14,169 bases of DNA, from assembly GCA_015232795.1 (NCBI GenBank), contig JADFYX010000031.1:1-14169 (forward strand). Direction: 5' to 3'. Below, piece by piece: positions 5,623-14,136 of the stretch (position 1 is the first letter of the stretch; every line of letters starts with the position of its first letter). Source of the DNA: Magnetococcales bacterium (lineage in GTDB: Bacteria > Pseudomonadota > Magnetococcia > Magnetococcales > JADFYX01). The notes beneath the pieces were generated by a model that saw only the letters and a program-made list of their open reading frames with translations, was not told the origin of the DNA and did not search any database. Made by a program: the position numbers and the translations under genes.

Positions 5623-8600
5623 AAAAGCCAAAGCCATTTTTTGATCAATTTTATGGCTGCTTTTAAGCTGTTTTACCTGTCCTGGCAGTTGTAGGGCAAA
5701 AAGACGCACAAGACCCTTGCGCATAACCTGACTAGCCAATGTAGGATCATCAACCAAGGTGATTGAGACGCTGGTGCCGTCATCTTGCAAAGCAGGGAAA
5801 CCGTTTACCGATTGGTTGTTTGTGGTTAAATCTACTTGTTGTGGCAGTTCACCAAAATTCCATCGCACTATATTTTTTTTCTCAAAATCACCTTTGGGCA
5901 GGCTTTTAAATTGGTCTTTTGCGGCTATGCCCATTTTTTGCTGCAACTCTATTAAATTCCGACCATGAGCCAACAATTTTTGACCGCTCTCATCTACAAT
6001 TTTAAAGTTCATGCGAAGATGGTTGGGCAGATCATCGTGTCGCCATGCATGGGAAGGTATGACAACCCCTTTTTTTTGTTTTAAAATCAGACCAATTGTC
6101 GAACATAACGGTTGGCTGGGGTGAAAACCGGCAGCCAGACATAACTCCACTGTTTGTGGTAGGGGTACTAGCTCTCTGCGCCATGTTTTGGGCAGGCTTT
6201 TTAAAAGGGCCGTCAGCTTATCGGCAAGCAGCCCCGGAACCAGCCATTCAAAAGGGTGAGGAGAGACTTGGTTTAAATAGGGCAGGGGAATTAATACCGA
6301 AAGTCCATCCTCACCATCACCAGGAGAAAAATGGTACTCCAAAGAGTATTCTCGACCATTTATCAGGATGTGTCCGGGAAATCTCTCCCCAGTTATCATC
6401 TCCCCCTCATGGCGCATCAGGGTCTCTTTATCAAAAAACAGCAGACGTTTATCTTGTTTATTGGTGTTTTGCAGCCAGTGGTGAAAATTTGCCGAGGTGT
6501 AGCAGTTATCAGGGATTATATCATCATAAAAGTTAAAGAGGGTTTGATCGTCTACAAGCAGATCACGTCTGCGGGATTTATGTTCAAGGTCGCGGATTTC
6601 GGCAATTAAAGCCTGGTTGTGGCTAAAAAATGGTGCGTTGGTCTGAAAATGGCCTTCAACCAAGGCAGATTGAATAAAAAATTTGCGAGATTCCAGCGGA
6701 TCTATGGGGCCAAAATGGACTTTTCGTTTTGTTATCAAGGTGAGGCCGAACAGACTGACCTTCTCATATGCCATTACCCTTCCAGCTTTTTTCTCCCAGT
6801 GGGCTTCAAAATAGTGGTGTTTGCTTAGTGGTCCGGCTACCTCTTCAATCCATTCTGGCTCTAATTTGGCACATGTTTGGGCAAACAGGCGGGTGGTTTC
6901 AACCAGTTCAGCAGACATAATCCAGGTGGGTGGTTTTTTAAAAAGGGCAGAGCCGGGGTTGATAAAATATTTGATCTGTCTGGTTCCGGCAAATTCGTGG
7001 CCTTCGGCTTTAAATCCAACTTGACCCAACAGACCAGCCAAAACTGCCTTGTGGATTTGAGGGTAGGTTGCCTCTTGCAGGTTTAATGTAAGCCCCATCT
7101 CATCAACATGTCTTCTTAATTGGCGATGGATTTCCCACCATTCACGGGTACGGCTGTATGAAAGAAAATTTTCTTTTAAAAATTGGCGAAAACGACTTTT
7201 TGATGGGGAGCTTTTCCGCCCCTCTTCAATAAACCCCCAAAGATTAAGAAAACCTGTAAAATCAGAAGTTTTATCTATATGTCGTTGGTGGAGTTGCTTG
7301 GCTTTTTCGCGTTTTTCCCTTGGAGTTTCCCTAGGGTCAGGAATACTTAACGCTGCTGCCAGCACCAAAACCTCAACTAACGAACCCTCTTTTTTTGCTG
7401 CTAAAATCATCCTGGCAATCCGGGGGTCCAGTGGCAGTCGGGCAAGTTGTTGGCCTGTGTTGGTCAATGTACCACTGCTATTAATAGCTCCTAACTCTTC
7501 CAACTCCCTTAAACCGTCTCTTATTGCATGGGCAGGTGGCGGGTCTACAAAAGGAAAATCTTCCACCTCTCCCAAACGTTGGGCTTTCATCTGCAATATG
7601 GCAGAGTCCAGAGAGGTGCGTAGTATTTCAGGATCGGTAAAAACCGGGCGGTTTGTATAGTCTTCTTCTGTGTAGAGACGAATACATATGCCATCACTCA
7701 AGCGACCACAACGGCCTTTTCTCTGGTTGGAGGAAGATTGGGATACCTTCTCTATTGGTAAGCGTCTTACCTGACCACGTCCACCCTGACGGCTTATTCT
7801 CGCAAGGCCAGAGTCGATTACATAGCGAATGCCGGGAACGGTAATGGAGGTTTCTGCGACATTGGTTGCCAGTACAATACGTCTGCCACCACCGGGGTTA
7901 AATATTTTATCCTGATCTCCAGCCGACAGTCTGGCAAACAGGGGTAGAATATCTGTCCCAACTAGATTTTGTTTTCTTAAATAATCCGCAGTTTCCCGAA
8001 TCTCTCTCTCTCCCGGCAGAAAAACCAAAATATCACCGGGTTCTTTAATCCTATATAGTTCGGCAACAGCATCTCCAACTCCCTCTTCAAGATCTTTTTC
8101 TCGACTTATAGAGTCCATCTCTTGGGGGTCGTTGCCCGTTGCTTTTATCTCTAACGAGCGATAACGCACCTCAACAGGGTAAGTACGCCCGGATATCTCA
8201 ATTATGGGAGCGTTGTTAAAATGTTTGGAAAATTTATCCGTATCCAGGGTGGCAGAGCTGATAATAAGTTTTAAATCAGGGCGACTGGGAAGAGTGCGTT
8301 TGATATAACCCAATAAAAAATCGATATTAAGGCTGCGCTCGTGGGCCTCATCAATAATAAGTGTGTCATATCTGTTTAAAAAACGGTCCCCTTGAATTTC
8401 AGCCAAGAGGATGCCGTCGGTCATCACTTTTATGAAAGTATCTTCGCGAGTTTGATCGGCAAAACGCATTTTATAACCGACAGCGTTGGGAGTTTTGCCT
8501 TTGGATGATTTATCAATATCCGCCCCAATAAACTGGGCAATATTGCGTGCTGCTATACGTCGGGGTTGGGTCATGCCGATTAGGCCTTCTACTCCACGGC

Positions 8601-8979
8601 CCAATTCCAGACATATTTTTGGTAGTTGGGTGGTTTTGCCAGATCCTGTCTCGCCACATAGCACTATAACTTGATTTTCGCTAATTAACTTGGCAATTTT
8701 CTCTCGCTGCTCCACCACTGGCAGAGAGTGGGGATAAATTGGTTTTGGTAGGTTTTTGGCCCTAAACTCTCTTTTGCTAATTGATGTGGCAATATTTTTT
8801 TGCAACTGGAAAAGTTTAGCCTCTTCCCGTTTGTCTCCCTGTAAAAGCTTGTTCTCTAAAATTTGCATCTTTTGGCGGAAGATAAAGCGATCCCATAGCA
8901 TGGTGTTTCTAATGCTTTTGTGGGTTTTTTTTAGGTTTTGCCGCAGGGTAAGCTCGGTAAGATTTTTGGAAGTAGGCAT
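5620..8979 (-). CDS. hrpA: ATP-dependent DEAH-box RNA helicase HrpA, first 1119 residues
   Basis: An RNA helicase of the DEAH/RHA group; in E. coli it is implicated in mRNA processing and in acting on stalled or collided ribosomes. The N-terminal region (1-90) is followed by Walker A GETGSGKTTQ (109-118), DEAH (210-213), SAT (243-245), the motif V region LATNVAETSITVPG (369-382) and motif VI QRKGRCGR (418-425), the HrpA form of this motif. Winged-helix and helical-bundle segments follow (about 430-610), then the long DUF3418 domain from about 720. The full family length is near 1300. Here the frame stops at an amber codon after 1119 residues, with the last 202 codons present downstream in frame, so helicase motifs are complete but the C-terminal domain is cut. 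ATG 8979 lies 9 nt after the rsmJ stop with no clear Shine-Dalgarno, which suggests translational coupling. Confidence 0.93.
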   Translation of the reverse strand: MPTSKNLTELTLRQNLKKTHKSIRNTMLWDRFIFRQKMQILENKLLQGDKREEAKLFQLQKNIATSISKREFRAKNLPKPIYPHSLPVVEQREKIAKLISENQVIVLCGETGSGKTTQLPKICLELGRGVEGLIGMTQPRRIAARNIAQFIGADIDKSSKGKTPNAVGYKMRFADQTREDTFIKVMTDGILLAEIQGDRFLNRYDTLIIDEAHERSLNIDFLLGYIKRTLPSRPDLKLIISSATLDTDKFSKHFNNAPIIEISGRTYPVEVRYRSLEIKATGNDPQEMDSISREKDLEEGVGDAVAELYRIKEPGDILVFLPGEREIRETADYLRKQNLVGTDILPLFARLSAGDQDKIFNPGGGRRIVLATNVAETSITVPGIRYVIDSGLARISRQGGRGQVRRLPIEKVSQSSSNQRKGRCGRLSDGICIRLYTEEDYTNRPVFTDPEILRTSLDSAILQMKAQRLGEVEDFPFVDPPPAHAIRDGLRELEELGAINSSGTLTNTGQQLARLPLDPRIARMILAAKKEGSLVEVLVLAAALSIPDPRETPREKREKAKQLHQRHIDKTSDFTGFLNLWGFIEEGRKSSPSKSRFRQFLKENFLSYSRTREWWEIHRQLRRHVDEMGLTLNLQEATYPQIHKAVLAGLLGQVGFKAEGHEFAGTRQIKYFINPGSALFKKPPTWIMSAELVETTRLFAQTCAKLEPEWIEEVAGPLSKHHYFEAHWEKKAGRVMAYEKVSLFGLTLITKRKVHFGPIDPLESRKFFIQSALVEGHFQTNAPFFSHNQALIAEIRDLEHKSRRRDLLVDDQTLFNFYDDIIPDNCYTSANFHHWLQNTNKQDKRLLFFDKETLMRHEGEMITGERFPGHILINGREYSLEYHFSPGDGEDGLSVLIPLPYLNQVSPHPFEWLVPGLLADKLTALLKSLPKTWRRELVPLPQTVELCLAAGFHPSQPLCSTIGLILKQKKGVVIPSHAWRHDDLPNHLRMNFKIVDESGQKLLAHGRNLIELQQKMGIAAKDQFKSLPKGDFEKKNIVRWNFGELPQQVDLTTNNQSVNGFPALQDDGTSVSITLVDDPTLASQVMRKGLVRLFALQLPGQVKQLKSSHKIDQKMALAF

Positions 8980-8988
8980 AGTTATGGG

Positions 8989-9813
8989 TCAATCATTTTT
9001 TGTTAAATATACATCAAAGCGGGTTTTTTTGCCGTTTATGGTGAAGTCAGGTTTTAGGTCAGCCAGTGGTTTAGAAGGGTGGGGCCGTTTTACCACCACC
9101 CGTTTTATAGCATACTTTAAGGCGCAATCCAGCAGAGATTCAGCATCTTCATCTCCACCGACAACACAGCGCAACGATCGCATCTCTTTTTTAACCAACG
9201 CAGATTTTGTTCTATGGGGATACATGGGGTCGAGGTATACCACATCTTCTGGTTTTTTTTTCAGAGCCATAATATCTTTAGCGTCTGCAATTTCTAAAGA
9301 GATGTTGTTTTTAATTATGTTGCTGGTTGCCGGGTCATACAATGCCCGTTTTAGTCCGTCTTGCAGCAGTGCTGCCACAACCACAGATCTCTCTACCAAC
9401 CGTACCGAGCAGCCCAAACACGCTAGGATAAACCCATCACGGCCCAGACCTGGGGTGGCATCTAATATGGTAGGGGGCTCACCTTTTTTAAGGCCAACCG
9501 CTCGACCAATAAGCTCTCTTCGTCCCAAACCTTGGGCGCGTCTATAGCCCATTTTTCCGGCAATAAACTCTGCAAATATCGGCCCTTGTGTAGAATTTTT
9601 ACCGCTGTGCAACTCTAACTGTTGGTCGGTTAAGGCCAGATACATATCTTCATGTTTATCAAGTTTGCCAATAAACCTTAAGCCCATTTCCTTAGCAAGT
9701 TTTTTTGCTATAGGGGTTAAATATTGGGTTTGTGCCCATATTGGTGGTAAAAAAGGTTGGTCTATTTGCAGTTTTTTCATTAAATATCCGGGTAAATCCT
9801 CATATAAGATCAT
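8989..9813 (-). CDS. rsmJ: 16S rRNA (guanine-1516-N2)-methyltransferase RsmJ
   Basis: Methylates N2 of G1516 in 16S rRNA with S-adenosylmethionine; acts on the small ribosomal subunit in the cytoplasm. The 274-residue protein has the RsmJ (YhiQ, DUF548) signatures in order. These are FAEFIAGKMGYRR (80-92), the SAM-binding motif I LDATPGLGRDGF (117-128), the acidic turn VERS (140-143), VYLDPMYPHRTKSALVKKEM (192-211) with the catalytic-type DPMYP, and VVVKRP (239-244). Motif I has Pro where Ala is usual (DATAGLGRD). ATG 9813 has CAGG 3 nt before it; a second ATG at 9778-9780 would remove the first 11 residues and is possible. It is the first gene of a minus-strand pair with hrpA, both touching translation, and is divergent from pheA across about 85 bp. 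Confidence 0.93.
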   Translation of the reverse strand: MILYEDLPGYLMKKLQIDQPFLPPIWAQTQYLTPIAKKLAKEMGLRFIGKLDKHEDMYLALTDQQLELHSGKNSTQGPIFAEFIAGKMGYRRAQGLGRRELIGRAVGLKKGEPPTILDATPGLGRDGFILACLGCSVRLVERSVVVAALLQDGLKRALYDPATSNIIKNNISLEIADAKDIMALKKKPEDVVYLDPMYPHRTKSALVKKEMRSLRCVVGGDEDAESLLDCALKYAIKRVVVKRPHPSKPLADLKPDFTINGKKTRFDVYLTKND

Positions 9814-9899
9814 AAACCTGATAATATGGGCTTTCGGTTCTTACTTCTAGCAGTTATAGTACACCCTGATAAAAAAACAGCCAAGGAATGCCAAAATCG

Positions 9900-10742
9900 A
9901 TGGATAACAAGAAAATAGTAGCTTTTCAAGGTATGCGAGGAGCTTATAGCGAGCAGGCATGTTTGGAGAAAATGCCGGATTGGGAATATCGTCCTTGCAA
10001 CACCTTTGAAGATGTTTTTGATCAGGTGGAGTCCGGTAAAGTTGATTTGGGAATGGTACCAGTTGAAAATAGCATGGCTGGGGTTGTGTCAGACAGTTAT
10101 GATCTTCTGGCCTCTAACAATCTTTCAATTGTTGGTGAGCATTATCTACAGGTTCACCACTGTCTGTTGGGGGTTCGTGGATCAACCATTGAGCAAATTG
10201 GTGCTGTCTACTCTCACCCCCAAGCATTGGCTCAGTGCCACTCTTTTATTCGCAAACAGGGTTGGAAACTCTGTTCTGTTTATGATACTGCCGGAGCTGC
10301 TGCAACTTTAGGTACCCAAGGCCACAATCAAGAGGCCGCAATAGCATCGGAACTCTGTGCTGAACTGTATAATTTGGATATTTTAAAAAGAGATATTCAA
10401 GATAGTGCCGAGAATACCACCAGATTTTTGGTTATTTCTAAAGATGGTGAGTGTGAACAAAAAAAAGATATTGCCTATAAAACCAGCCTATTGTTTGAAG
10501 TGCGCAACATACCAGCAGCTCTTTACAAATGTTTAGGTGGCTTTGCCACCAATGGGGTAAACTTAACCCGTTTGGAGTCACGTCCTGTTCCTGGAAAAAA
10601 CTGGAGCTACCATTTTTATCTGGATTTCCAAGGTAGGCACGATGATCCTCACTGTCTCTTGGCCTTTGAGGAGCTGAAATTTTTTACCAACAGCCTTAAA
10701 GTGCTTGGTTGTTACCCTGAAGCTATCAATCGTTCGGAATGA
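9900..10742 (+). CDS. pheA: Prephenate dehydratase (monofunctional, with ACT domain)
   Basis: Converts prephenate to phenylpyruvate in phenylalanine synthesis. The periplasmic-binding-like catalytic domain (about 3-182) shows VAFQGMRGAYSEQA, VPVENSMAG (53-61), SHPQALAQC (105-113) and the catalytic TTRF (173-176). The ACT domain (about 195-275) carries LESRP (225-229), the phenylalanine-binding motif, so feedback inhibition by phenylalanine is expected. There is no N-terminal chorismate mutase, so another gene must supply prephenate. ATG 9900 (280 residues) is preferred because the family normally starts close to the KKIAFQG strand and AAGGA (9883-9887) abuts the earlier ATG at 9888 too closely. 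The spacing to 9900 is long (12 nt), however, so 9888 with four more residues remains possible. lgt follows after 14 nt. Confidence 0.94.
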   Translation: MDNKKIVAFQGMRGAYSEQACLEKMPDWEYRPCNTFEDVFDQVESGKVDLGMVPVENSMAGVVSDSYDLLASNNLSIVGEHYLQVHHCLLGVRGSTIEQIGAVYSHPQALAQCHSFIRKQGWKLCSVYDTAGAAATLGTQGHNQEAAIASELCAELYNLDILKRDIQDSAENTTRFLVISKDGECEQKKDIAYKTSLLFEVRNIPAALYKCLGGFATNGVNLTRLESRPVPGKNWSYHFYLDFQGRHDDPHCLLAFEELKFFTNSLKVLGCYPEAINRSE

Positions 10743-10756
10743 AAAACCAATAAGTT

Positions 10757-11545
10757 ATGATTGTTTATCCAGAAATTGACCCAATTATAGTTGAAGTCGG
10801 CCCCCTTGCAATTCGTTGGTATGGGGTAATGTACAGTTTGGCTTTTATCATAGGTTGGCCACTGTTAAAAAAAAGGGCAAAAAAACTTAACTCCACCCTA
10901 TCCGAGGAGGCGTTGGGGGATCTTCTGCTCTGGGTTTTGCTGGGGGTAGTGTTGGGGGGAAGGTTTGGCTATGTGCTTTTTTATCAGCCAAGCTTTTATT
11001 TTTCCGATCCCTTGGCAATTTTCAAGGTGTGGGAGGGGGGAATGGCCTTTCACGGTGGATTGTTGGGGGTAATTATCTCTTGCTGTATTTTTGCCAGACG
11101 CAACAAAATATCTTGCTCTTTATTGGTTGATCTGTTGGTGCCAATTGTTCCTTTAGGTCTTCTTTTGGGGCGTATTGGTAACTTTATCAACGGGGAGCTT
11201 TGGGGTAGGGTTACAGAGGTATCATGGGGTATGATTTTTCCCGGAGCAGGTTATCTTCCCCGTCATCCAAGCCAGCTCTACGAGGCGGTTTTAGAGGGGG
11301 TGGTACTGTTTGCCGTTCTCTGGTGGCTAGGGAGAAAAGCCCGACCACCGGGATATCTCTTTGGGGTTTTTATTCTCGGTTATGGAATCAGCCGATTTAT
11401 AGTTGAGTTTTTTCGTGAGCCAGATGCCAATTTAGGTTTTCTCTCTTTAGGAATGACCATGGGGCAGTGGTTGAGTTTGCCTATGTTAATGGTGGGAATT
11501 GTTCTGCTTCTTTATGCCCGTAGTACAGCTTCCAAATCATCTTGA
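10757..11545 (+). CDS. lgt: Phosphatidylglycerol-prolipoprotein diacylglyceryl transferase Lgt
   Basis: Inner-membrane enzyme that moves the diacylglyceryl group of phosphatidylglycerol to the lipobox cysteine of prolipoproteins, the first step of lipoprotein maturation. The 262-residue protein has about seven hydrophobic helices. Family marks are IRWYGVMY (19-26), MAFHGGLLG (96-104), the Lgt signature GRIGNFINGELWGR (138-151), RHPSQLYEA (169-177), and RFIVEFFREPD (213-223) with the conserved Arg and Glu. All residues expected for activity are present. The start ATG 10757 has only a weak Shine-Dalgarno and follows pheA by 14 nt. Its stop overlaps the uvrC start by 4 nt. Its lipid substrate is made by the pathway of PgsA, encoded two genes downstream. 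Confidence 0.96.
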   Translation: MIVYPEIDPIIVEVGPLAIRWYGVMYSLAFIIGWPLLKKRAKKLNSTLSEEALGDLLLWVLLGVVLGGRFGYVLFYQPSFYFSDPLAIFKVWEGGMAFHGGLLGVIISCCIFARRNKISCSLLVDLLVPIVPLGLLLGRIGNFINGELWGRVTEVSWGMIFPGAGYLPRHPSQLYEAVLEGVVLFAVLWWLGRKARPPGYLFGVFILGYGISRFIVEFFREPDANLGFLSLGMTMGQWLSLPMLMVGIVLLLYARSTASKSS

Positions 11546-13431
11546 CCTCTCAGCATCCACTTCAGCTCCAAATAGCCAACCTGACCCTGCACCCAGGTGT
11601 CTATCGCTTTTTAGATGAAGATGGCCGGGTGCTTTATGTGGGCAAAGCAAAACATCTAAAAAAACGGGTGGGTTCATATTTTAGCGGACAAAACAGCCCA
11701 AGAATCCAGGCAATGTTAGTCTTGGCTAATGGGCTTGAAATAACCGTAACCCAGTCTGAAAACGAAGCATTGATCCTGGAAGCCAACCTTATTAAAAGGT
11801 TTAGGCCACCTTATAATGTGTTGTTAAAAGATGATAAGTCGTACCCCTACCTACGTTTGAATTTAGAACACGATTTTCCCCGGTTATCTCTGCACCGTGG
11901 CAGACGCAGCAAACAGGGCCGTTATTTTGGTCCCTATACTTCAATTAACGAACTTCGTGAAACCTTAAAAAATTTACAATCTATCTTTCCTATTCGCCAG
12001 TGCACAGATGGACAATTTGCCAACCGTTCTCGTCCATGTTTACAATTTCAAATAAAACGTTGTTCAGCACCTTGTTGTGACAGGGTAGAGGATGAAAAAT
12101 ATCAGGGTTGGGTACGAGATCTGGTGCAGTTTTTGGAAGGAAAAGATCGAGCTTTGGAAAAATCCCTTAAAAAAAGAATGTGGGAGGCATCAGAGATCTG
12201 TAACTTTGAAGATGCTGGGGCTTACAGGGATCAGCTAAAATTTATGGCATCAGTACAAGATCAACGGCGTTTAAACCTTACTCGCGAGCTTGATCTTGAT
12301 GTTGTGGCCTGTATTGCTATGACTGGTGGGGCAGTTGCTATTCAAATCTTTTTTGTTCGTCAGGGGATAAACCTTGGTAACAGAAGTTTTTTTCCTGATA
12401 ATACCGAAGATATGCAAGAGTCCCAGGTTTTAGAAGCTTTTATCGCCCAGTATTATTCAAACCCAGATTATAGAATGGAGGCTGGGGGTAAGTCTGGTTG
12501 GCCTCCACCGGAAATATTAGTTAACCAGCCATTAGAAGAGAGCAACTGGCTAAGTGCGGCTTTAAGTCGCCTACGTGGGGGTATTGTGCGTATTGTTCAG
12601 CCCCAGCGTGGGGAAAAACGCCGTTTGATAAAAATGGCAGAGGTAAATGCCAAGGTTGAACATAAACGCCGTCGCAGTCATGTTGGCAGCCACAGGGTTG
12701 TCCTTTCGGCATTGCAAGAGTTGTTGGGCTTGTCGCAACCACCAGAAAGAATTGAAGCCTATGATATATCCCACACCTCAAGTGTCGAAGCTGTCGGATC
12801 TCTGGTAGTTTTTGGTCAAGATGGTTTTAAAAAAAACAGCTATCGGCGTTTTATAATCAAGGACAGCACCGCACATGACGATACAGCTAGAATGGGGGAG
12901 GTTCTAACAAGACGGTTTTTGCAACTAAAACAGAAACCAGAAGAGGGAGAAGATAGCAGCAAGCATTCTAGTGAGTGGCCTGATTTGGTTTTGTTAGACG
13001 GTGGAATAGGACAGCTAAATGCTGTGCTTGAGGTAGCAGATGATTTGCAGGTGGACGGGGTAACCTTTTGTGCTATAGCAAAAGGGCCGGATAGAAATGC
13101 TGGTAGAGAACGTCTATTCTTGCCGGATAGGGAAGATCCCATTATACTCCCCCATGATTCACCAGTTTTATATCTATTGCAGAATATACGAGATGAGTCT
13201 CACCGCTTTGCCATTGGGTTTCACCGGGTAAGGCGAGCAAAAGCACTGACAAAATCCCAATTAGATGGTATTCCTGGGGTAGGAGCAGCAAGAAAAAAGA
13301 AATTACTGAAACAATTTGGTTCTGTTTCTGGCATTGTTGCTGCTGGTGTGGCAGAGTTAAGAGCAGTTGATGGTATTTCAGAAGAGTTGGCAAAAAATAT
13401 TATTCATTTTCTTAACCCTGATAGCTCATGA
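11542..13431 (+). CDS. uvrC: Excinuclease ABC subunit C (UvrC)
   Basis: Dual endonuclease of nucleotide excision repair; it makes both incisions around a lesion marked by UvrA and UvrB. The 629-residue protein has the N-terminal GIY-YIG nuclease (HPGVYRFLD, 17-25; VLYVGKAKHLKKRVGSYF, 30-47). A cysteine cluster at C154, C166, C174 and C178 matches the positions reported to hold an iron-sulfur cluster in E. coli UvrC. A UVR UvrB-binding motif follows near 200-240. Then comes the RNase H-like C-terminal nuclease with YDISH (407-411), HDD (445-447), LLDGG (484-488) and DESHRFA (551-557). Tandem helix-hairpin-helix motifs occupy about 573-625. The start is TTG 11542 within the lgt stop (TTGA). A TAG 21 nt upstream in frame leaves no other conventional start before the nuclease. 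pgsA follows after 30 nt. Confidence 0.97.
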   Translation: MTSQHPLQLQIANLTLHPGVYRFLDEDGRVLYVGKAKHLKKRVGSYFSGQNSPRIQAMLVLANGLEITVTQSENEALILEANLIKRFRPPYNVLLKDDKSYPYLRLNLEHDFPRLSLHRGRRSKQGRYFGPYTSINELRETLKNLQSIFPIRQCTDGQFANRSRPCLQFQIKRCSAPCCDRVEDEKYQGWVRDLVQFLEGKDRALEKSLKKRMWEASEICNFEDAGAYRDQLKFMASVQDQRRLNLTRELDLDVVACIAMTGGAVAIQIFFVRQGINLGNRSFFPDNTEDMQESQVLEAFIAQYYSNPDYRMEAGGKSGWPPPEILVNQPLEESNWLSAALSRLRGGIVRIVQPQRGEKRRLIKMAEVNAKVEHKRRRSHVGSHRVVLSALQELLGLSQPPERIEAYDISHTSSVEAVGSLVVFGQDGFKKNSYRRFIIKDSTAHDDTARMGEVLTRRFLQLKQKPEEGEDSSKHSSEWPDLVLLDGGIGQLNAVLEVADDLQVDGVTFCAIAKGPDRNAGRERLFLPDREDPIILPHDSPVLYLLQNIRDESHRFAIGFHRVRRAKALTKSQLDGIPGVGAARKKKLLKQFGSVSGIVAAGVAELRAVDGISEELAKNIIHFLNPDSS

Positions 13432-13461
13432 AACATCCGGGTTTAGGATATCAAGAGCAAG

Positions 13462-14010
13462 ATGATTTTTAATTTACCAAATGGATTAACAGCACTGCGG
13501 ATTGTCTTGATCCCATTTTTTGTGGGGTTTGCTTCAATACCAGGAGAGCAGGGACACATTCTATCGGCAGTTTTTTTCACTTTGGCGGCTTGGACCGACT
13601 GGGCTGACGGCTATGTGGCTCGTCGTCAGGGGTTGTTGACTAGCTTTGGGCGTTTTTTTGATCCTGTTGCCGATAAGTTGTTGGTTATCTCAGCATTGGT
13701 GTTGTTGGTATCGGATGGTCGTGCGCCACTGGCTTTGGTCATGATTGTGTTAGCAAGAGAAGTTATGGTTATGGCCCTGCGGGAACGTATGGCAGGCTTG
13801 GGTGAGGGGGTTCCGGTTTCAAAAAGTGGCAAGGTGAAAACAGCTTTGCAAATGACAGCAATTGTCATGTTGCTGTTGCAAAGCTCTTTTGGGGGAATAG
13901 ACTTTCAACTCCCTGGTTTGGCCCTTCTGTTTTTGTCCACACTTTTCTCTTTATTATCAGGATATCGCTATTTTGTGCAGGCATGGCCAAGGATTCAACA
14001 AGGAAATTAA
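13462..14010 (+). CDS. pgsA: CDP-diacylglycerol-glycerol-3-phosphate 3-phosphatidyltransferase PgsA
   Basis: Inner-membrane enzyme that joins CDP-diacylglycerol and glycerol 3-phosphate to phosphatidylglycerol phosphate, the committed step to phosphatidylglycerol and cardiolipin. The 182-residue length is typical. The start NLPNGLTALRI is the usual PgsA N-terminus. The CDP-alcohol phosphatidyltransferase motif D-x2-DG-x2-AR-x8-G-x3-D-x3-D is complete: D46, D49-G50, A53-R54, G63, D67 and D71. About four to six hydrophobic helices follow. It lies 30 nt after uvrC, the same neighbour as in E. coli, and before tRNA-Gly as in that species. No intrinsic terminator was seen between pgsA and the tRNA, so some readthrough into the tRNA is possible. 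Confidence 0.96.
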   Translation: MIFNLPNGLTALRIVLIPFFVGFASIPGEQGHILSAVFFTLAAWTDWADGYVARRQGLLTSFGRFFDPVADKLLVISALVLLVSDGRAPLALVMIVLAREVMVMALRERMAGLGEGVPVSKSGKVKTALQMTAIVMLLLQSSFGGIDFQLPGLALLFLSTLFSLLSGYRYFVQAWPRIQQGN

Positions 14011-14042
14011 CAGGCTTAATTAAAAAAATAATGTCTTGTACC

Positions 14043-14071
14043 TTGACGAAGTGAAATAGTTTTTATATGTT
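14043..14071 (+). promoter_or_regulatory. Promoter candidate for tRNA-Gly
   Basis: TTGACG (14043-14048) is followed after 17 bp by TATGTT (14066-14071, four of six -10 consensus bases). The -35 hexamer and spacing are the same as in the tRNA-Leu promoter candidate. A leader of about 60 nt before the tRNA holds a weak hairpin, CTTGC (14078-14082) with GCAAG (14098-14102). Confidence 0.42.
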
Positions 14072-14136
14072 CACTGTCTTGCTCGGTGCTGTGATCGGCA
14101 AGCAGAGAAAAAGATAGCTGGTTTTTACGGCTGTTA

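Noticed and set aside
6096..6536. Plus-strand open frame of 146 codons inside hrpA
   Set aside because: It is antisense to the DUF3418 region of hrpA, has no plausible ribosome site, and its translation matches no family I know.
8756..9547. Long plus-strand open frame opposite rsmJ and the start of hrpA
   Set aside because: It is antisense to two well-supported genes, crosses their junction, and its translation is low-complexity Ser/Arg/Phe-rich with no domain.
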